DNA of 64,000 nt from Streptomyces sp. NBC_00287 (GCF_036173105.1 NZ_CP108053.1:682001-746000); one strand, 5' to 3'; counted from the stretch's first letter, positions 25,837 to 34,211 are shown. Program-made: numbers and translations. The notes: a model not told the origin generated them from the letters alone.

Positions 25837-26814
25837 ATGCGCGCAGTCGAGTTCCAGGAGTACGGCGGTCCCGAGGTGCTGGAGATCGTGGAGGTCGAGG
25901 CCCTGGAGCCGGGACCGGGCCAGGTCACGATCGACACCGCCTATGTCGGCGTGAACTTCGCGGACGTCAAGGCACGGGCCGAGGGGTACCGGGTGGACGC
26001 GTTGCCGTTCCGCCCGGGCCTTGAGGTCTCCGGACGGATCCGGGCCGTCGGCGAGGGCGTCGAGGGCCTGCGCCCGGGGCAGGAGGTCGCCGCTCTCGTC
26101 GGCCGGGGCGCCTACGCGGAGGTGGTCGTCGCCGACGCCGCGACCGTCTTCCCGCTCCCCGAGGGCCTGGACCTGCGGACGGCGGCGACGCTCCCCACGG
26201 TCGTGCCGACCGTGCATGCCCTCCTGCACGAGGTGGGGCGTCTGCGCGCCGGGGAGACCGTGCTGGTGCACGGCGCGGCGGGCGGCATCGGAACCGTGGC
26301 CGGGCAGCTCGCCCTGGCGGCGGGTGCCGGGGCGGTGTACGGCGTCGCCTCCTCGGCGAGCAAGGCCGAGTACGCCCTCAAGCACGGCTACGACGAGGTG
26401 TTCACCCCCGACGCCTTCCCCGAAGAGATCCGCCGCGCCACCGGCGGCCGGGGCGTGGACCTCGTACTGGACCCCGTGGGCGGCGACACCCTGCGCCGGG
26501 GCCTCGACGCACTGGCCGCCTTCGGACGCCTGGTGTCCTTCGGCAACGCGAGCGGGGCGGAGCCGTGGCACGTCGGACAGCCCGAGCTCTACGCACAGGG
26601 CCGTTCCGTCGCGGGCTTCTCCATCCTGGCCCTCGCCCAGTCAGCGCCGGACGCGCTCCGGGCGCTCGCCGAGCGGGCGTTCCGTACGGTCACGGACGGC
26701 ACCGTGCACCTGCCGATCACCGCGGAGTTCGCGTTGTCGGACGCGGCGGGGGCGCATCGGCTGATGGGCGGCCGTACGTCTACGGGGAAGTTGGTGCTGC
26801 GGGTCACTGGCTGA
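25837..26814 (+). CDS. zinc-free quinone oxidoreductase (MDR family)
   Basis: A 325-aa medium-chain dehydrogenase of the NADPH:quinone oxidoreductase group. Visible are GVNFADVKARAEGY, GLEVSGRIRAVG, the nucleotide motif VLVHGAAGGIGTVAGQLA and LDPVGGDTLRRGLDALAAFG. Zinc ligands are absent, as in QOR/zeta-crystallin proteins. It probably reduces quinones or enones with NADPH. Starts at ATG 25837 after AGAAGGG. Likely repressed by the divergent ArsR protein. Confidence 0.92.
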   Translation: MRAVEFQEYGGPEVLEIVEVEALEPGPGQVTIDTAYVGVNFADVKARAEGYRVDALPFRPGLEVSGRIRAVGEGVEGLRPGQEVAALVGRGAYAEVVVADAATVFPLPEGLDLRTAATLPTVVPTVHALLHEVGRLRAGETVLVHGAAGGIGTVAGQLALAAGAGAVYGVASSASKAEYALKHGYDEVFTPDAFPEEIRRATGGRGVDLVLDPVGGDTLRRGLDALAAFGRLVSFGNASGAEPWHVGQPELYAQGRSVAGFSILALAQSAPDALRALAERAFRTVTDGTVHLPITAEFALSDAAGAHRLMGGRTSTGKLVLRVTG

Positions 26815-26867
26815 GGGCGGCCACCACACGCACGGCCGCTCGCGGCAGCAGAAGTTGGCCGAGAATG

Positions 26868-26884
26868 TTGCTTAACTTAGGCAA
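26868..26884. promoter_or_regulatory. MarR-type palindrome
   Basis: TTGCTTAA-C-TTAGGCAA, complementary at 7 of 8 positions, lies 22 bp before the MarR gene. TTGCnnAA dyads are the common MarR-family site, so autoregulation is likely. Confidence 0.65.
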
Positions 26885-26906
26885 TGACTGTTGTTACGGT
26901 GGCCCC

Positions 26907-27413
26907 ATGCCCCCACCCCCCACAAGCTCCGTCTCGGAGGACATAGCCGAGATCGAGCACGCCCTCACCCGCATCACCTACCTGGCCGCCAGGGCCCGGC
27001 AGCACGAGCGTCTGATGGCCGTCTCCGGGCTGTCGCTCGACCGGGCCGCGGCGGCGATCGTGCGACACCTCGCCGCCCTGGGCGAGCCGCTGCGTCCCGG
27101 AGTGCTGGCGGTCCGGCTCTCCGTGGAGGCCTCTCACGTCACCCGGCAGCTGCATCAGCTCGAGAGAGCCGGTTATGTGTCGCGGCAACCGGACCCCGAC
27201 GACCGCCGTGCTCAGCGCATCCAGCTCACGGCAGCGGGCAGCGAGGCCGCGGACCGTATGCGCGCGGCCGGCCGCCGGGGAATGACGGCGGCCCTGGCCG
27301 GCTGGTCAGCCGGTGATCTGCACGTGCTGCCGCTCTCTTCAGCCGGCTGGTTGACGACTTCGAGGCCAACGAGGAGGTGGACGTATCCCCTTCCGGCGAG
27401 TCCGCACCTGTGA
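26907..27413 (+). CDS. MarR-family regulator with frameshifted C-terminus
   Basis: A 168-aa winged-helix regulator. The DNA-binding region is complete (LAVRLSVEASHVTRQLHQLERAGYV, then RQPDPDDRRAQRIQLT). After GWSAGDLHVL the frame becomes PLSSAGWLTTSRPTRRW, atypical for the family. The next frame reads FSRLVDDFEANEEVDVSPSG, the expected MarR dimerisation helix. One missing G near 27329 (CTGCCGCTC instead of CTGGCCGCTC) explains this. Dimerisation may be impaired, or the base may be a sequencing error. The restored frame would run to a stop at 27475, overlapping the next gene's start. Confidence 0.8.
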   Translation: MPPPPTSSVSEDIAEIEHALTRITYLAARARQHERLMAVSGLSLDRAAAAIVRHLAALGEPLRPGVLAVRLSVEASHVTRQLHQLERAGYVSRQPDPDDRRAQRIQLTAAGSEAADRMRAAGRRGMTAALAGWSAGDLHVLPLSSAGWLTTSRPTRRWTYPLPASPHL

Positions 27414-27446
27414 CGTGTACTGAGAGCCCTACGCGAACGGTCCCCC

Positions 27447-28232
27447 ATGTACGAGCACCTTTCACCGGCGCGTGACAGCGGCCCTCGGATCCTGATCGCG
27501 TCCGGCGATCCCGGCACAGCCGAACTCCTCACCACAGCCATGGAGTCGGCCGGCTATCGGGCCGCGCCGGTCGGCGGTGCCGAGGCCGTGTCGGCCATCA
27601 TGCGCCACGCGTGCGATCTCGTGGTCCTGGACAGCTCGCCGCGCGTGATCGAGGAGTTCATCCGGTGGCGCCGATCCGCCACCGCGGCTCGCCCCCCGAC
27701 GCTCTTTCTCACCACGGACGACGGTATTCACCGCCTCTTGCCCGAGCTGCGGGTCGGAACGGAGGACTACGTCCTCAAGCCGGTGCGGACAGCCGAGGTC
27801 CTCGCCAGGGTCCAGGGCCTGTTGCGAGACGGGCACCCCGCACGGCACGACAGGGCACCGTCCTACGGCGATCTGACCCTTGACGACGCCGCCTGCCAGG
27901 CCTGGCGCGGGCCCAGGGCTCTCGACCTCACCCCTGCCGAGTACCGGCTCCTGCGTCACCTCCTGCTCAACGCGGGGCAGGTGCTGTCCAAGGAACAGAT
28001 CAGCCAACATGTATGGGGCGACTTTCGAGGCGGTCAGGCGATCGAGAAGCTGGTCTCCCGGCTCCGGCACAAGGTGGACCAGGACCGTCCCGCACTGATC
28101 CACACTCGCCGGGGCTTCGGCTACTGGCTCGGCCACTCCGTCCTGGGCAGGGACCCACGGGAGCCGGGCACGGTACTGCCCGCAGCCGACCGCGAGGTTC
28201 GTGAGGTCGCGGCTCCCGCCGGTCGTTCGTGA
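27447..28232 (+). CDS. orphan OmpR-family response regulator
   Basis: A 261-aa protein with an N-terminal receiver (about 14-128) and a C-terminal winged helix (about 140-230) with LTPAEYRLLRHLLLNAGQVLSKEQISQHVWG and VSRLRHKVDQD...HTRRGFGYWL. The phospho-accepting Asp lies in DLVVLDSSPR, the Thr in LFLTTDD and the Lys in DYVLKPV. The Mg-binding acidic pair is reduced: the strand ends ILIASGDP where EDDP is usual. Phosphorylation may therefore be weak or dispensable. No histidine kinase is adjacent. A 30-residue C-terminal extension follows the winged helix. Confidence 0.9.
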   Translation: MYEHLSPARDSGPRILIASGDPGTAELLTTAMESAGYRAAPVGGAEAVSAIMRHACDLVVLDSSPRVIEEFIRWRRSATAARPPTLFLTTDDGIHRLLPELRVGTEDYVLKPVRTAEVLARVQGLLRDGHPARHDRAPSYGDLTLDDAACQAWRGPRALDLTPAEYRLLRHLLLNAGQVLSKEQISQHVWGDFRGGQAIEKLVSRLRHKVDQDRPALIHTRRGFGYWLGHSVLGRDPREPGTVLPAADREVREVAAPAGRS

Positions 28233-28361
28233 TGTGCGTCACGTCAGCTTGTTGTCGGTGAACCGGCGGGGATCCGTCAGTCCGCTCCGCTTCCCTACGT
28301 GTGGTCTCCGGATTCCGGCTCCCTGTTTCGGCCGGTCCCCCCACCTCACCGAGGAGATGCC

Positions 28362-29603
28362 ATGACCGATGCCCTGTCCTGCCCTGTCACCGGCGCGGCC
28401 GAGCCGCTGCCGGAGTATCCGCTGCCGCGGGCGGCGCAGTGCCCCCTTGCTCCCGCTCCGACCGCGCAGGAGCTGCGGGCGGAGAAACCCATCACGCGGG
28501 TACGCATCTGGAACGGCACCACTCCCTGGCTGATCACCCGTCACACCGACCAGCGCGCCCTGTTGCCCGACCCGCGCGTGAGTGACGACGACCTCGACCC
28601 CGGCTTCCCCTACGTGAACGCGCACCGGGCGGAGATCGCTCCGCTGACCCCACGGCTGATCACCAACACCGACGCACCGGAGCACACGCGGCTGCGGCGG
28701 ACCGTCAACGGACCGTTCGTGGTCAAGCGGATCGAGACGATGCGGGCGCCGGTCCAGAAGATCGTCGACCACCTGATCGACGAGATGCTGGCGGGCCCGA
28801 ACCCGGCGGACCTGCTCAAGGCGTTCGCGCTGGCCGTGCCCTCGCTCGTGATCGCCGAGCTGCTCGGAGTGCCGTACGACGACCACGACTTCTTCCAGCG
28901 CAACAGCACCGTGGTGTTGGACAGTTCGGTGGCGCCTGAGGAGGCCAGGAGGGCCAGCGGTGAACTGGCCGCCTACCTGGACAAGTTGATCCGGCACAAG
29001 ACGACCGACCCGGGCGAGGACGTGCTGTCGGAGATGGCCGGCCGGGTGAAGGCCGGCGAGATGACCCACACCGAGGCCGTCCACATGGGCGTGGCGATGC
29101 TGATCGCCGGTCATGAGACCACCGCCACGATGATCAGCCTGGGCACGCTTGCCCTGCTCCAGCACCCCGACCAGCTTGCGCTGCTGAGGGAGACCGACGA
29201 CCCGAAGCTGATCGCGAACGCGGTGGACGAGGTGCTGCGCTACCTGTCCATCGTGCAGACCGGTGTGCGCAGGGTCGCCAAGGACGACATCGAGATCGGC
29301 GAGGTCGTCATCCGCAAGGGCGAGGGCATGATCTTCGATCTGCACACCGCGAACTGGGACCCGGAGGTCTTCCCCCAGGCCGAGCGCCTCGACCTCACCC
29401 GCCCGGCCCGCGTCCACCAGGCCTTCGGTTACGGCCCTCACCAGTGCCTGGGCCAGAACCTGGCCCGCCTGGAACTCCAGGTCGTCTACGGCACCCTCTA
29501 CCGCCGCATCCCCAGGCTGCGGCTGGCCGCCGACATCACGGACCTGGAATTCGACCACACCGGGACCACCTACGGCGTGCACAGCCTGCCGGTGGCCTGG
29601 TGA
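28362..29603 (+). CDS. cytochrome P450
   Basis: Soluble class I bacterial P450 of 413 aa. The oxygen-activation motif is AGHETT (249-254), the K-helix ExxR is in VDEVLRY, and the haem loop FGYGPHQCLG has the axial Cys362. Starts at ATG 28362 after GAGGAG. It forms a cassette with a 3Fe-4S ferredoxin, a FAD ferredoxin reductase and an SDR, so its complete electron supply NADH to FdR to Fd to P450 is encoded beside it. The substrate is unknown. The SDR may oxidise the alcohol the P450 makes (inference). The N-terminal CPVTG is typical of CYP105-like sequences. Confidence 0.96.
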   Translation: MTDALSCPVTGAAEPLPEYPLPRAAQCPLAPAPTAQELRAEKPITRVRIWNGTTPWLITRHTDQRALLPDPRVSDDDLDPGFPYVNAHRAEIAPLTPRLITNTDAPEHTRLRRTVNGPFVVKRIETMRAPVQKIVDHLIDEMLAGPNPADLLKAFALAVPSLVIAELLGVPYDDHDFFQRNSTVVLDSSVAPEEARRASGELAAYLDKLIRHKTTDPGEDVLSEMAGRVKAGEMTHTEAVHMGVAMLIAGHETTATMISLGTLALLQHPDQLALLRETDDPKLIANAVDEVLRYLSIVQTGVRRVAKDDIEIGEVVIRKGEGMIFDLHTANWDPEVFPQAERLDLTRPARVHQAFGYGPHQCLGQNLARLELQVVYGTLYRRIPRLRLAADITDLEFDHTGTTYGVHSLPVAW

Positions 29604-29632
29604 ACCCGCGCGACGAGAACAAGGTGGCACCC

Positions 29633-29830
29633 ATGCGTGTGGAACTGGACGTACCGAAGTGTGTGGCATCGGGGCAGTGTGTGATGGCCGCCCCCGATGT
29701 CTTCGACCAGCGGGACGACGACGGAGTGGCCGTCCTGCTTCAGGAACACCCGGGCGAGGAGCTCCTGGACGAGGTGCAGGAGGCCGTGGCGATCTGCCCG
29801 GCCGCGGCGATCCGGCTGGTGGACCAGTGA
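29633..29830 (+). CDS. [3Fe-4S] ferredoxin
   Basis: A 65-aa ferredoxin carrying electrons to the upstream P450. The three cluster Cys are C10, C16 (KCVASGQC) and C55 (AICPAAAI). The position of a fourth ligand is occupied by Ala (A13), giving a three-iron cluster as in P450-partner ferredoxins. AAGGTGG precedes ATG 29633. Its stop overlaps the GTG of the reductase. Confidence 0.95.
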   Translation: MRVELDVPKCVASGQCVMAAPDVFDQRDDDGVAVLLQEHPGEELLDEVQEAVAICPAAAIRLVDQ

Positions 29831-31017
29831 ACCGGATCGTGGTGGTCGGCGCCTCGGCCGCCGGGCTCTCGGCGGTCGAGACGCTGCGCCGCGAGGGCTA
29901 CGACGGCGCCCTGACGCTCATCGGTGACGAGCCGCATCCCCCGTACGACCGTCCCCCGCTGTCCAAGCAGATCCTCTCCGGCGAATGGAGCGCCCAGCAG
30001 CTGCCGCTGCGCCCGCCCGCCGACCTCGCCGCCCTGGATCTCGACCTGCGGCTGGGAGTGACCGCGACCGGGCTGGACCTGACGGACCGCAGGGTGCGCC
30101 TCGCCGACGGTTCGCAGACGCCGTACGACGGACTGATCGTGGCCACCGGCGTACGGCCACGCCGACTGCCCGGGGAGGGGGCGCACGTCCTGCGCACCCT
30201 GGACGACGCCCTGACCCTGGGCGCGCAGCTGAAGCCGGGCAGCCGCCTGGTCGTGGTCGGCGCGGGGTTCCTGGGCGCCGAGGCCGCCGCCGTCGCACGG
30301 AAGCTGGGCTGCGAGGTGACCCTCCTCGAACCCGCCCCGGTGCCGCTGGCCCACGCCGTGGGCACCGAGGTCGGCCGCGTGCTCTCCCAGGTGCACCTCG
30401 ACCGCGGAGTGGAGTTGCGCACGGGTGTCACCGTGACGGAGGTGACCGAGGAGGGTGTGCGGCTCGCGGACGGTGAGGTGGTCGAGGCCCACGAGATCCT
30501 GGTCGCCATCGGCTCCCTGCCCAACACTGCATGGCTGGCGGACAGCGGGCTTACGGTGGGCGACGGAGTGGTCTGCGACCAGTACTGCGAGGCCGCCGAG
30601 GGCGTGTACGCGGCCGGTGACGTCGCCCGCTGGCACAACCCGCTGTTCGGGTTGCCGATGCGGATCGAGCACCGCACCAACGCCGCCGAACAGGGCATGG
30701 CCGCCGCCCGCAACCTGCTCGCCGCGCCCGAGACACGTAAGCCTTTCGCTCCGGTGCCGTACTTCTGGTCCGACCAGTACGACCTGAGGATCCAGGCGTA
30801 CGGCTATCTGCGCGGCCATGACGAAGTCGCCGTCGTGGACGGCGACTTGGCCGAGCGCCGGTTCGTTGCCGCCTATCGCAGGGACGAGAAGCTGACCGGC
30901 GCGCTCTCGGTCGGCATGCCGCCCAAGGCCGTCCGCGCCTGGCGCCAGGCCATTGCCGTCGGCACGGCGTGGGACGCGCTGGTGCCGGCCGGGACGTCGG
31001 CGCCCGACGCGGCCTGA
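29827..31017 (+). CDS. FAD-dependent ferredoxin reductase
   Basis: A 396-aa NAD(P)H:ferredoxin reductase of the putidaredoxin-reductase type. The FAD motif is IVVVGASAAGLSAVETL at the N-terminus; RPPLSKQIL follows; the NADH-binding motif VVVGAGFLGAEAA is at about 142-154; the second FAD motif is GVYAAGDVARW. The GTG start at 29827 forms GTGA with the ferredoxin stop, so the two are translationally coupled. The final 56 bp of its coding sequence (30958-31013) recur inverted at 32511-32566. Confidence 0.95.
   Translation: MNRIVVVGASAAGLSAVETLRREGYDGALTLIGDEPHPPYDRPPLSKQILSGEWSAQQLPLRPPADLAALDLDLRLGVTATGLDLTDRRVRLADGSQTPYDGLIVATGVRPRRLPGEGAHVLRTLDDALTLGAQLKPGSRLVVVGAGFLGAEAAAVARKLGCEVTLLEPAPVPLAHAVGTEVGRVLSQVHLDRGVELRTGVTVTEVTEEGVRLADGEVVEAHEILVAIGSLPNTAWLADSGLTVGDGVVCDQYCEAAEGVYAAGDVARWHNPLFGLPMRIEHRTNAAEQGMAAARNLLAAPETRKPFAPVPYFWSDQYDLRIQAYGYLRGHDEVAVVDGDLAERRFVAAYRRDEKLTGALSVGMPPKAVRAWRQAIAVGTAWDALVPAGTSAPDAA
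30958..31013 (+). repeat. 56-bp inverted repeat, copy A
   Basis: Encodes the C-terminal residues VGTAWDALVPAGTSAPDA(A) of the ferredoxin reductase. The reverse complement of 32511-32566 matches it at 55 of 56 positions; the single difference is CGCTGG versus CGGTGG. The arms bracket the SDR gene and a gene fragment. Confidence 0.9.
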
Positions 31018-31040
31018 CCCTGATGACAAGGAGGTTGTTG

Positions 31041-31880
31041 ATGCACCACCGCACCGACGACGCGCGGGACGTGGTCGTCGTCACCGGAGCCGGCGGCATG
31101 GGGTCGGCGGTCGCGCGGCGGCTGGGCAGCGGGCGGACGCTGATCCTCGCCGACGCCTCCCGTGAGCGCCTCGACAGGACCGTCGAAGAACTGCGCGCCG
31201 AAGGGTACGAGGCACGGGGCGTGCCCACCGACGTCTCCGACCGGGCGTCGGTGCGGAACCTGGCCCGGACGGCCGCCGACGAAGGAAGGATCACCGCGAT
31301 CGTGCACACCGCGGGCGTCGCCGCAGCGACCGCGTCCGTACGGCGGATCCTCGACGTCGACCTGCTCGGCACGGTGTATGTGATCGAGGCATTCGAGGAG
31401 TTCGCCGTCCGCGGCACTTCTCTGGTCTGCGTCGCCAGCGTGGCCGGACACCTGGCCTCGATCAGCGCCGAGGACGAAGCGGCCCTCGCGACGGCTCCGG
31501 CGGAGGAACTGCTCGCCCTGGACGCGGTCGCGGCTCTCGGCAACGACACGACAGCCGCCTACCTGCTGGCCAAGCGCGCCAACCTCGTACGCGTACAGGC
31601 TGCCGCGCTCGCCTGGAACCGGCGCGGTGCCCGCATCAACACCATCAGCCCCGGCGTCATCTCCACCACCATGGCGAAGGCCGAGTCCGAGTCGGACCCG
31701 GACAGGCACATGCTCAAGATGCTCGACGCGTGCGGCGCGGGCCGCCCCGGCACACCCGCCGAAATCGCCGATGCCGCGGCCTTCCTAACCGGCCCCGAGT
31801 CGCAGTACGTCACGGGCACCGACCTGCTCGTCGACGGCGGGCAGGCGGCATGGATCCGCCGGCACATGCGGCACGGCTGA
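31041..31880 (+). CDS. SDR family oxidoreductase of the P450 cassette
   Basis: A 279-aa short-chain dehydrogenase. The cofactor motif is VTGAGGMGSAVARRLG, the Asp-type cofactor selector is in LILADAS (suggesting NAD), the Ser is in VCVASVAGHLAS, and the Tyr/Lys pair is in AAYLLAKRAN, followed by TISPGVISTTM. The C-terminus VTGTDLLVDGG is typical. AAGGAGG sits 6 bp before ATG 31041, preferred over ATG 31023, which would overlap that site. It follows the reductase by 23 bp and is probably the fourth gene of the operon. Confidence 0.92.
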   Translation: MHHRTDDARDVVVVTGAGGMGSAVARRLGSGRTLILADASRERLDRTVEELRAEGYEARGVPTDVSDRASVRNLARTAADEGRITAIVHTAGVAAATASVRRILDVDLLGTVYVIEAFEEFAVRGTSLVCVASVAGHLASISAEDEAALATAPAEELLALDAVAALGNDTTAAYLLAKRANLVRVQAAALAWNRRGARINTISPGVISTTMAKAESESDPDRHMLKMLDACGAGRPGTPAEIADAAAFLTGPESQYVTGTDLLVDGGQAAWIRRHMRHG

Positions 31881-32016
31881 CAGCGCACGGCGGCCCGTAC
31901 GACCGGACGCGCCCGTGGCCGGAAAGGTCGCCCACGGGTGGGCGCCGCGGCGCGCGCGGACCGCGGCGAGGACGACTTCAGCGGCGTTCCGGACCGTCGT
32001 ACGTCACGGCCGGTGG
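31881..32016. other. non-coding scar with a dhaK-like fragment
   Basis: Bases 31905-31932 match dhaK 34431-34458 at 27 of 28 positions in the same orientation (dhaK encodes DAPVAGKVA there). The surrounding sequence is unrelated to dhaK. Together with the 56-bp repeat and the truncated gene that follows, it marks this 0.7-kb stretch as rearranged DNA. Confidence 0.5.
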
Positions 32017-32510
32017 TCAGGCGGGCGCGGGTGCCGGGCCGACCAGCTCCGACAGGACGTCCTCCATGGTCACGAAGCCCAGGACCGCGCCCGCCTCGCC
32101 GGTGACGGCGGCCAGGTGGCTGCCGTCGGCGCGCAGGGCGGTGAGGGTGTCGTCCAGCGGGGTGTCGATGCGGACCCGGGTGACCGGGTGCAGGGCGCCC
32201 CTCGGGAAGGGCCGGTCGCGGTCGGTGACACCGAGGGTGTCCTTGATGTGCAGGTAGCCCAGCAGGGTGCCGTTCGGGCCGGTGACCGGGAAGCGGGAGT
32301 AACCCGCGTCGGCGGCTGTCCGTTCGAGTTCGGCCGGGGTGACGGTGTGGTCGACGGTGCGCATCTGCTGCGTGGGGACGAGGATTTCGCCGACCGGTCG
32401 GGTGCCCAGCTCCAGTGCGTCGCGCAGCCGTTCGCCGTCGGCGGGCGAGAGCAGGCCGGCCTCTCTGGAGTCGATGACCATCCGGGCGAGCCGGTCGTCG
32501 GTGAAGCCGT
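32017..32510 (-). pseudogene. truncated CBS-domain (CNNM/CorC, hemolysin-family) protein
   Basis: About 164 codons encode the cytosolic end of a CNNM-type transporter: GFTDDRLARMVIDSREAGLL, GEILVPTQQMRTV, then two CBS domains (SRFPVTGPNGTLLGYLHIKD and HLAAVTGEAGAVLGFVTMED) and VLSELVGPAPAPA. In intact members four membrane segments and about 200 residues precede this. Here the homology stops exactly where the inverted 56-bp ferredoxin reductase repeat begins at 32511, so a rearrangement removed the 5' half. The frame stays open upstream but reads as repeat and low-complexity sequence. A functional soluble CBS protein is unlikely but cannot be excluded. Confidence 0.75.
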
Positions 32511-32566
32511 GCCGCGTCGGGCGCCGACGTCCCGGCCGGCACCACCGCGTCCCACGCCGTGCCGAC
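32511..32566 (-). repeat. 56-bp inverted repeat, copy B
   Basis: Inverted copy (55/56) of the 3' end of the ferredoxin reductase gene at 30958-31013. It is fused to the cut end of the CBS-domain gene. On the minus strand it would still encode VGTAWDAVVPAGTSAPDAA in one frame, not the frame of the CBS domains. Confidence 0.9.
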
Positions 32567-32624
32567 TTCGGCGTCAACGTCTGACGCGGTCGGGAAGCGA
32601 CATGTTCGGACTCAGCACGCATCC

Positions 32625-32915
32625 TCAAGGCGGAGGGCCGGGCAGCGGAGAGGGAGCAGACACCGCCCCGTGTGATCCAGGGGGAGACCGCCGGCCCCAC
32701 CGCCCCGGACGCGCCACGGCCACGGGAGTGAGGTGTACGAGAGTACCGAGCGTGAGGCCGAGCAGTGCAGCCACCGCGAAGGGTGCGGCGATGCCGAACA
32801 GCGCGGGCCACGGCTCCCCTTGGGCGTACTCGCCGTCTTCGAGCAGCACGTCGCCGACCAGATGGGCGAGCGTGCACGAGGCCAGTGCCAGGGCGTACGT
32901 CAGTCCTGCGCTCAC
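32625..32915 (-). CDS. possible small membrane protein
   Basis: A 96-codon frame with a GTG start and two hydrophobic stretches, LTYALALASCTLAHLVGDVLL and ALFGIAAPFAVAALLGLTLGTLVHLTPV, then a Pro-rich end. A stop codon lies three codons upstream and there is no good ribosome binding site, so this may be a fragment of a longer membrane protein within the rearranged region. I recognise no family. The rest of 32567-33089 shows nothing else gene-like. Confidence 0.35.
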   Translation of the reverse strand: MSAGLTYALALASCTLAHLVGDVLLEDGEYAQGEPWPALFGIAAPFAVAALLGLTLGTLVHLTPVAVARPGRWGRRSPPGSHGAVSAPSPLPGPPP

Positions 32916-33089
32916 CGGTGATCAGCAGCGCGCCGTGACGGCGGCCAGAATCTGGGCGACGTCGACGAGCCGGGCCGACGGGACCCTTCATCACCGTCTC
33001 GGGCGGAACCAGCACTCGGCGGGGCGCCTCTCCCGTGCGGCACGGTCTGCATAACGTACTCGGAGATCATCACCAGCCCGGGAGTCCCC

Positions 33090-34211
33090 ATGACCGGTAG
33101 CCGTCGACCGCGCCCCACCGAAGACTTCGAAGCCATCGAGCCTCCGGGCAACGCCGAACTGGTCGCCGGAGTGGTGTCCGTGACGGTCCTGGTGGAAGTC
33201 CTCGGGGTCCTGTCCGGATCCACGGTGTGGCTTCTCGGGCTGCTGGTCTTCCTGCCGGGCACGGCGTCCGCGCTGTGCAGCGTCCGGCAGACACGCTTCG
33301 TCGCCGCCTGGACGACGCTCGTCGTCACCGCGAGCGTGGTGGTACGGCCCGTCGGCGGCGAGCACTGGTTCGACCGCATCCTGTTGATGCTGCTCACCCT
33401 CGCGCTGGGCATGACGTCCGTCTACGCCTGCGGCCGCCGCATCAGGCGCGAGCACGAGATGCTGAACCTGCGGTCCGCCGCCGCGGCCATGCAACGCCAC
33501 ATCCTGCACCCCCTGCCCGTGGTCAGCGACGACGTCCTGGTCAACGGTGTTTACGAACCCGTTCACGAGGACCGGCTCGTCGGCGGTGACATCTATGACG
33601 TCGTCGCCTCACCCTGGGGCACGCGAGTGCTGATCGGTGACGTGCAGGGTAAAGGGCTGGCCGCCGTCGGCGCCGCGTTCGCCGTCGTCGGCGCCTTCCG
33701 CGAGGCGGCCCACCGGGAACCCACCCTCACGGCGCTCGTCGACGTCCTGGACGCCGCCGTCGTACGACACAATTCCCAGGCCCAGCAGACCGGCGAAGAC
33801 GAACGATTCGTCACCGCCCTCATCATCGGCATCGACGCCGGCCCCGAGGCCCAGGCCGTCAACTGCGGGCACATCCCGCCCCGGCTGCTGCACGAGGGCC
33901 TCGTCACCACGCCGCCGCTGGACTCCGGTGTCCCGCTCGGACTCGCCGAACTCGCCGTCGAGCCCACGACCGTGGACTGGTTCGACTTCCCGCCCGGCAC
34001 CACGCTGTTGCTGACGACCGACGGCCTCACCGAGACCCGCGCCGACGACGGCACGTTCTACCCACTCGACGAGCGCCTGTCGAAGCACCTCGGCCTCTCC
34101 CCCACGGAGCTCCCCGGCGCCCTGCACGACGACGCCCGCGCCTTCGCAGGCGAAGCCCGCCGCCACGACGACATCGCCGTCCTGACCATCCGCCGGTCAC
34201 CGCGCCGCTGA
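33090..34211 (+). CDS. membrane-anchored PP2C (SpoIIE-type) phosphatase
   Basis: A 373-aa protein. Residues about 22-115 hold three to four membrane helices (AELVAGVVSVTVLVEVLGVLS, VWLLGLLVFLPGTASAL, AAWTTLVVTASVVV and LLMLLTLALGMTSVYA). The cytoplasmic SpoIIE/PP2C domain fills 130-370, with metal-binding VGGDIYD (164-170), LIGDVQGKGLAA, VNCGHIPPRLL, LLTTDGLTETR and DDIAVLTI. Such phosphatases dephosphorylate anti-anti-sigma factors in partner-switching pathways. No anti-sigma gene is adjacent. Confidence 0.93.
   Translation: MTGSRRPRPTEDFEAIEPPGNAELVAGVVSVTVLVEVLGVLSGSTVWLLGLLVFLPGTASALCSVRQTRFVAAWTTLVVTASVVVRPVGGEHWFDRILLMLLTLALGMTSVYACGRRIRREHEMLNLRSAAAAMQRHILHPLPVVSDDVLVNGVYEPVHEDRLVGGDIYDVVASPWGTRVLIGDVQGKGLAAVGAAFAVVGAFREAAHREPTLTALVDVLDAAVVRHNSQAQQTGEDERFVTALIIGIDAGPEAQAVNCGHIPPRLLHEGLVTTPPLDSGVPLGLAELAVEPTTVDWFDFPPGTTLLLTTDGLTETRADDGTFYPLDERLSKHLGLSPTELPGALHDDARAFAGEARRHDDIAVLTIRRSPRR

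Noticed and set aside
26565..26906. Upstream extension of the MarR gene from an in-frame ATG at 26565
   Set aside because: It overlaps the quinone oxidoreductase gene out of frame and would place the MarR palindrome inside the coding region.
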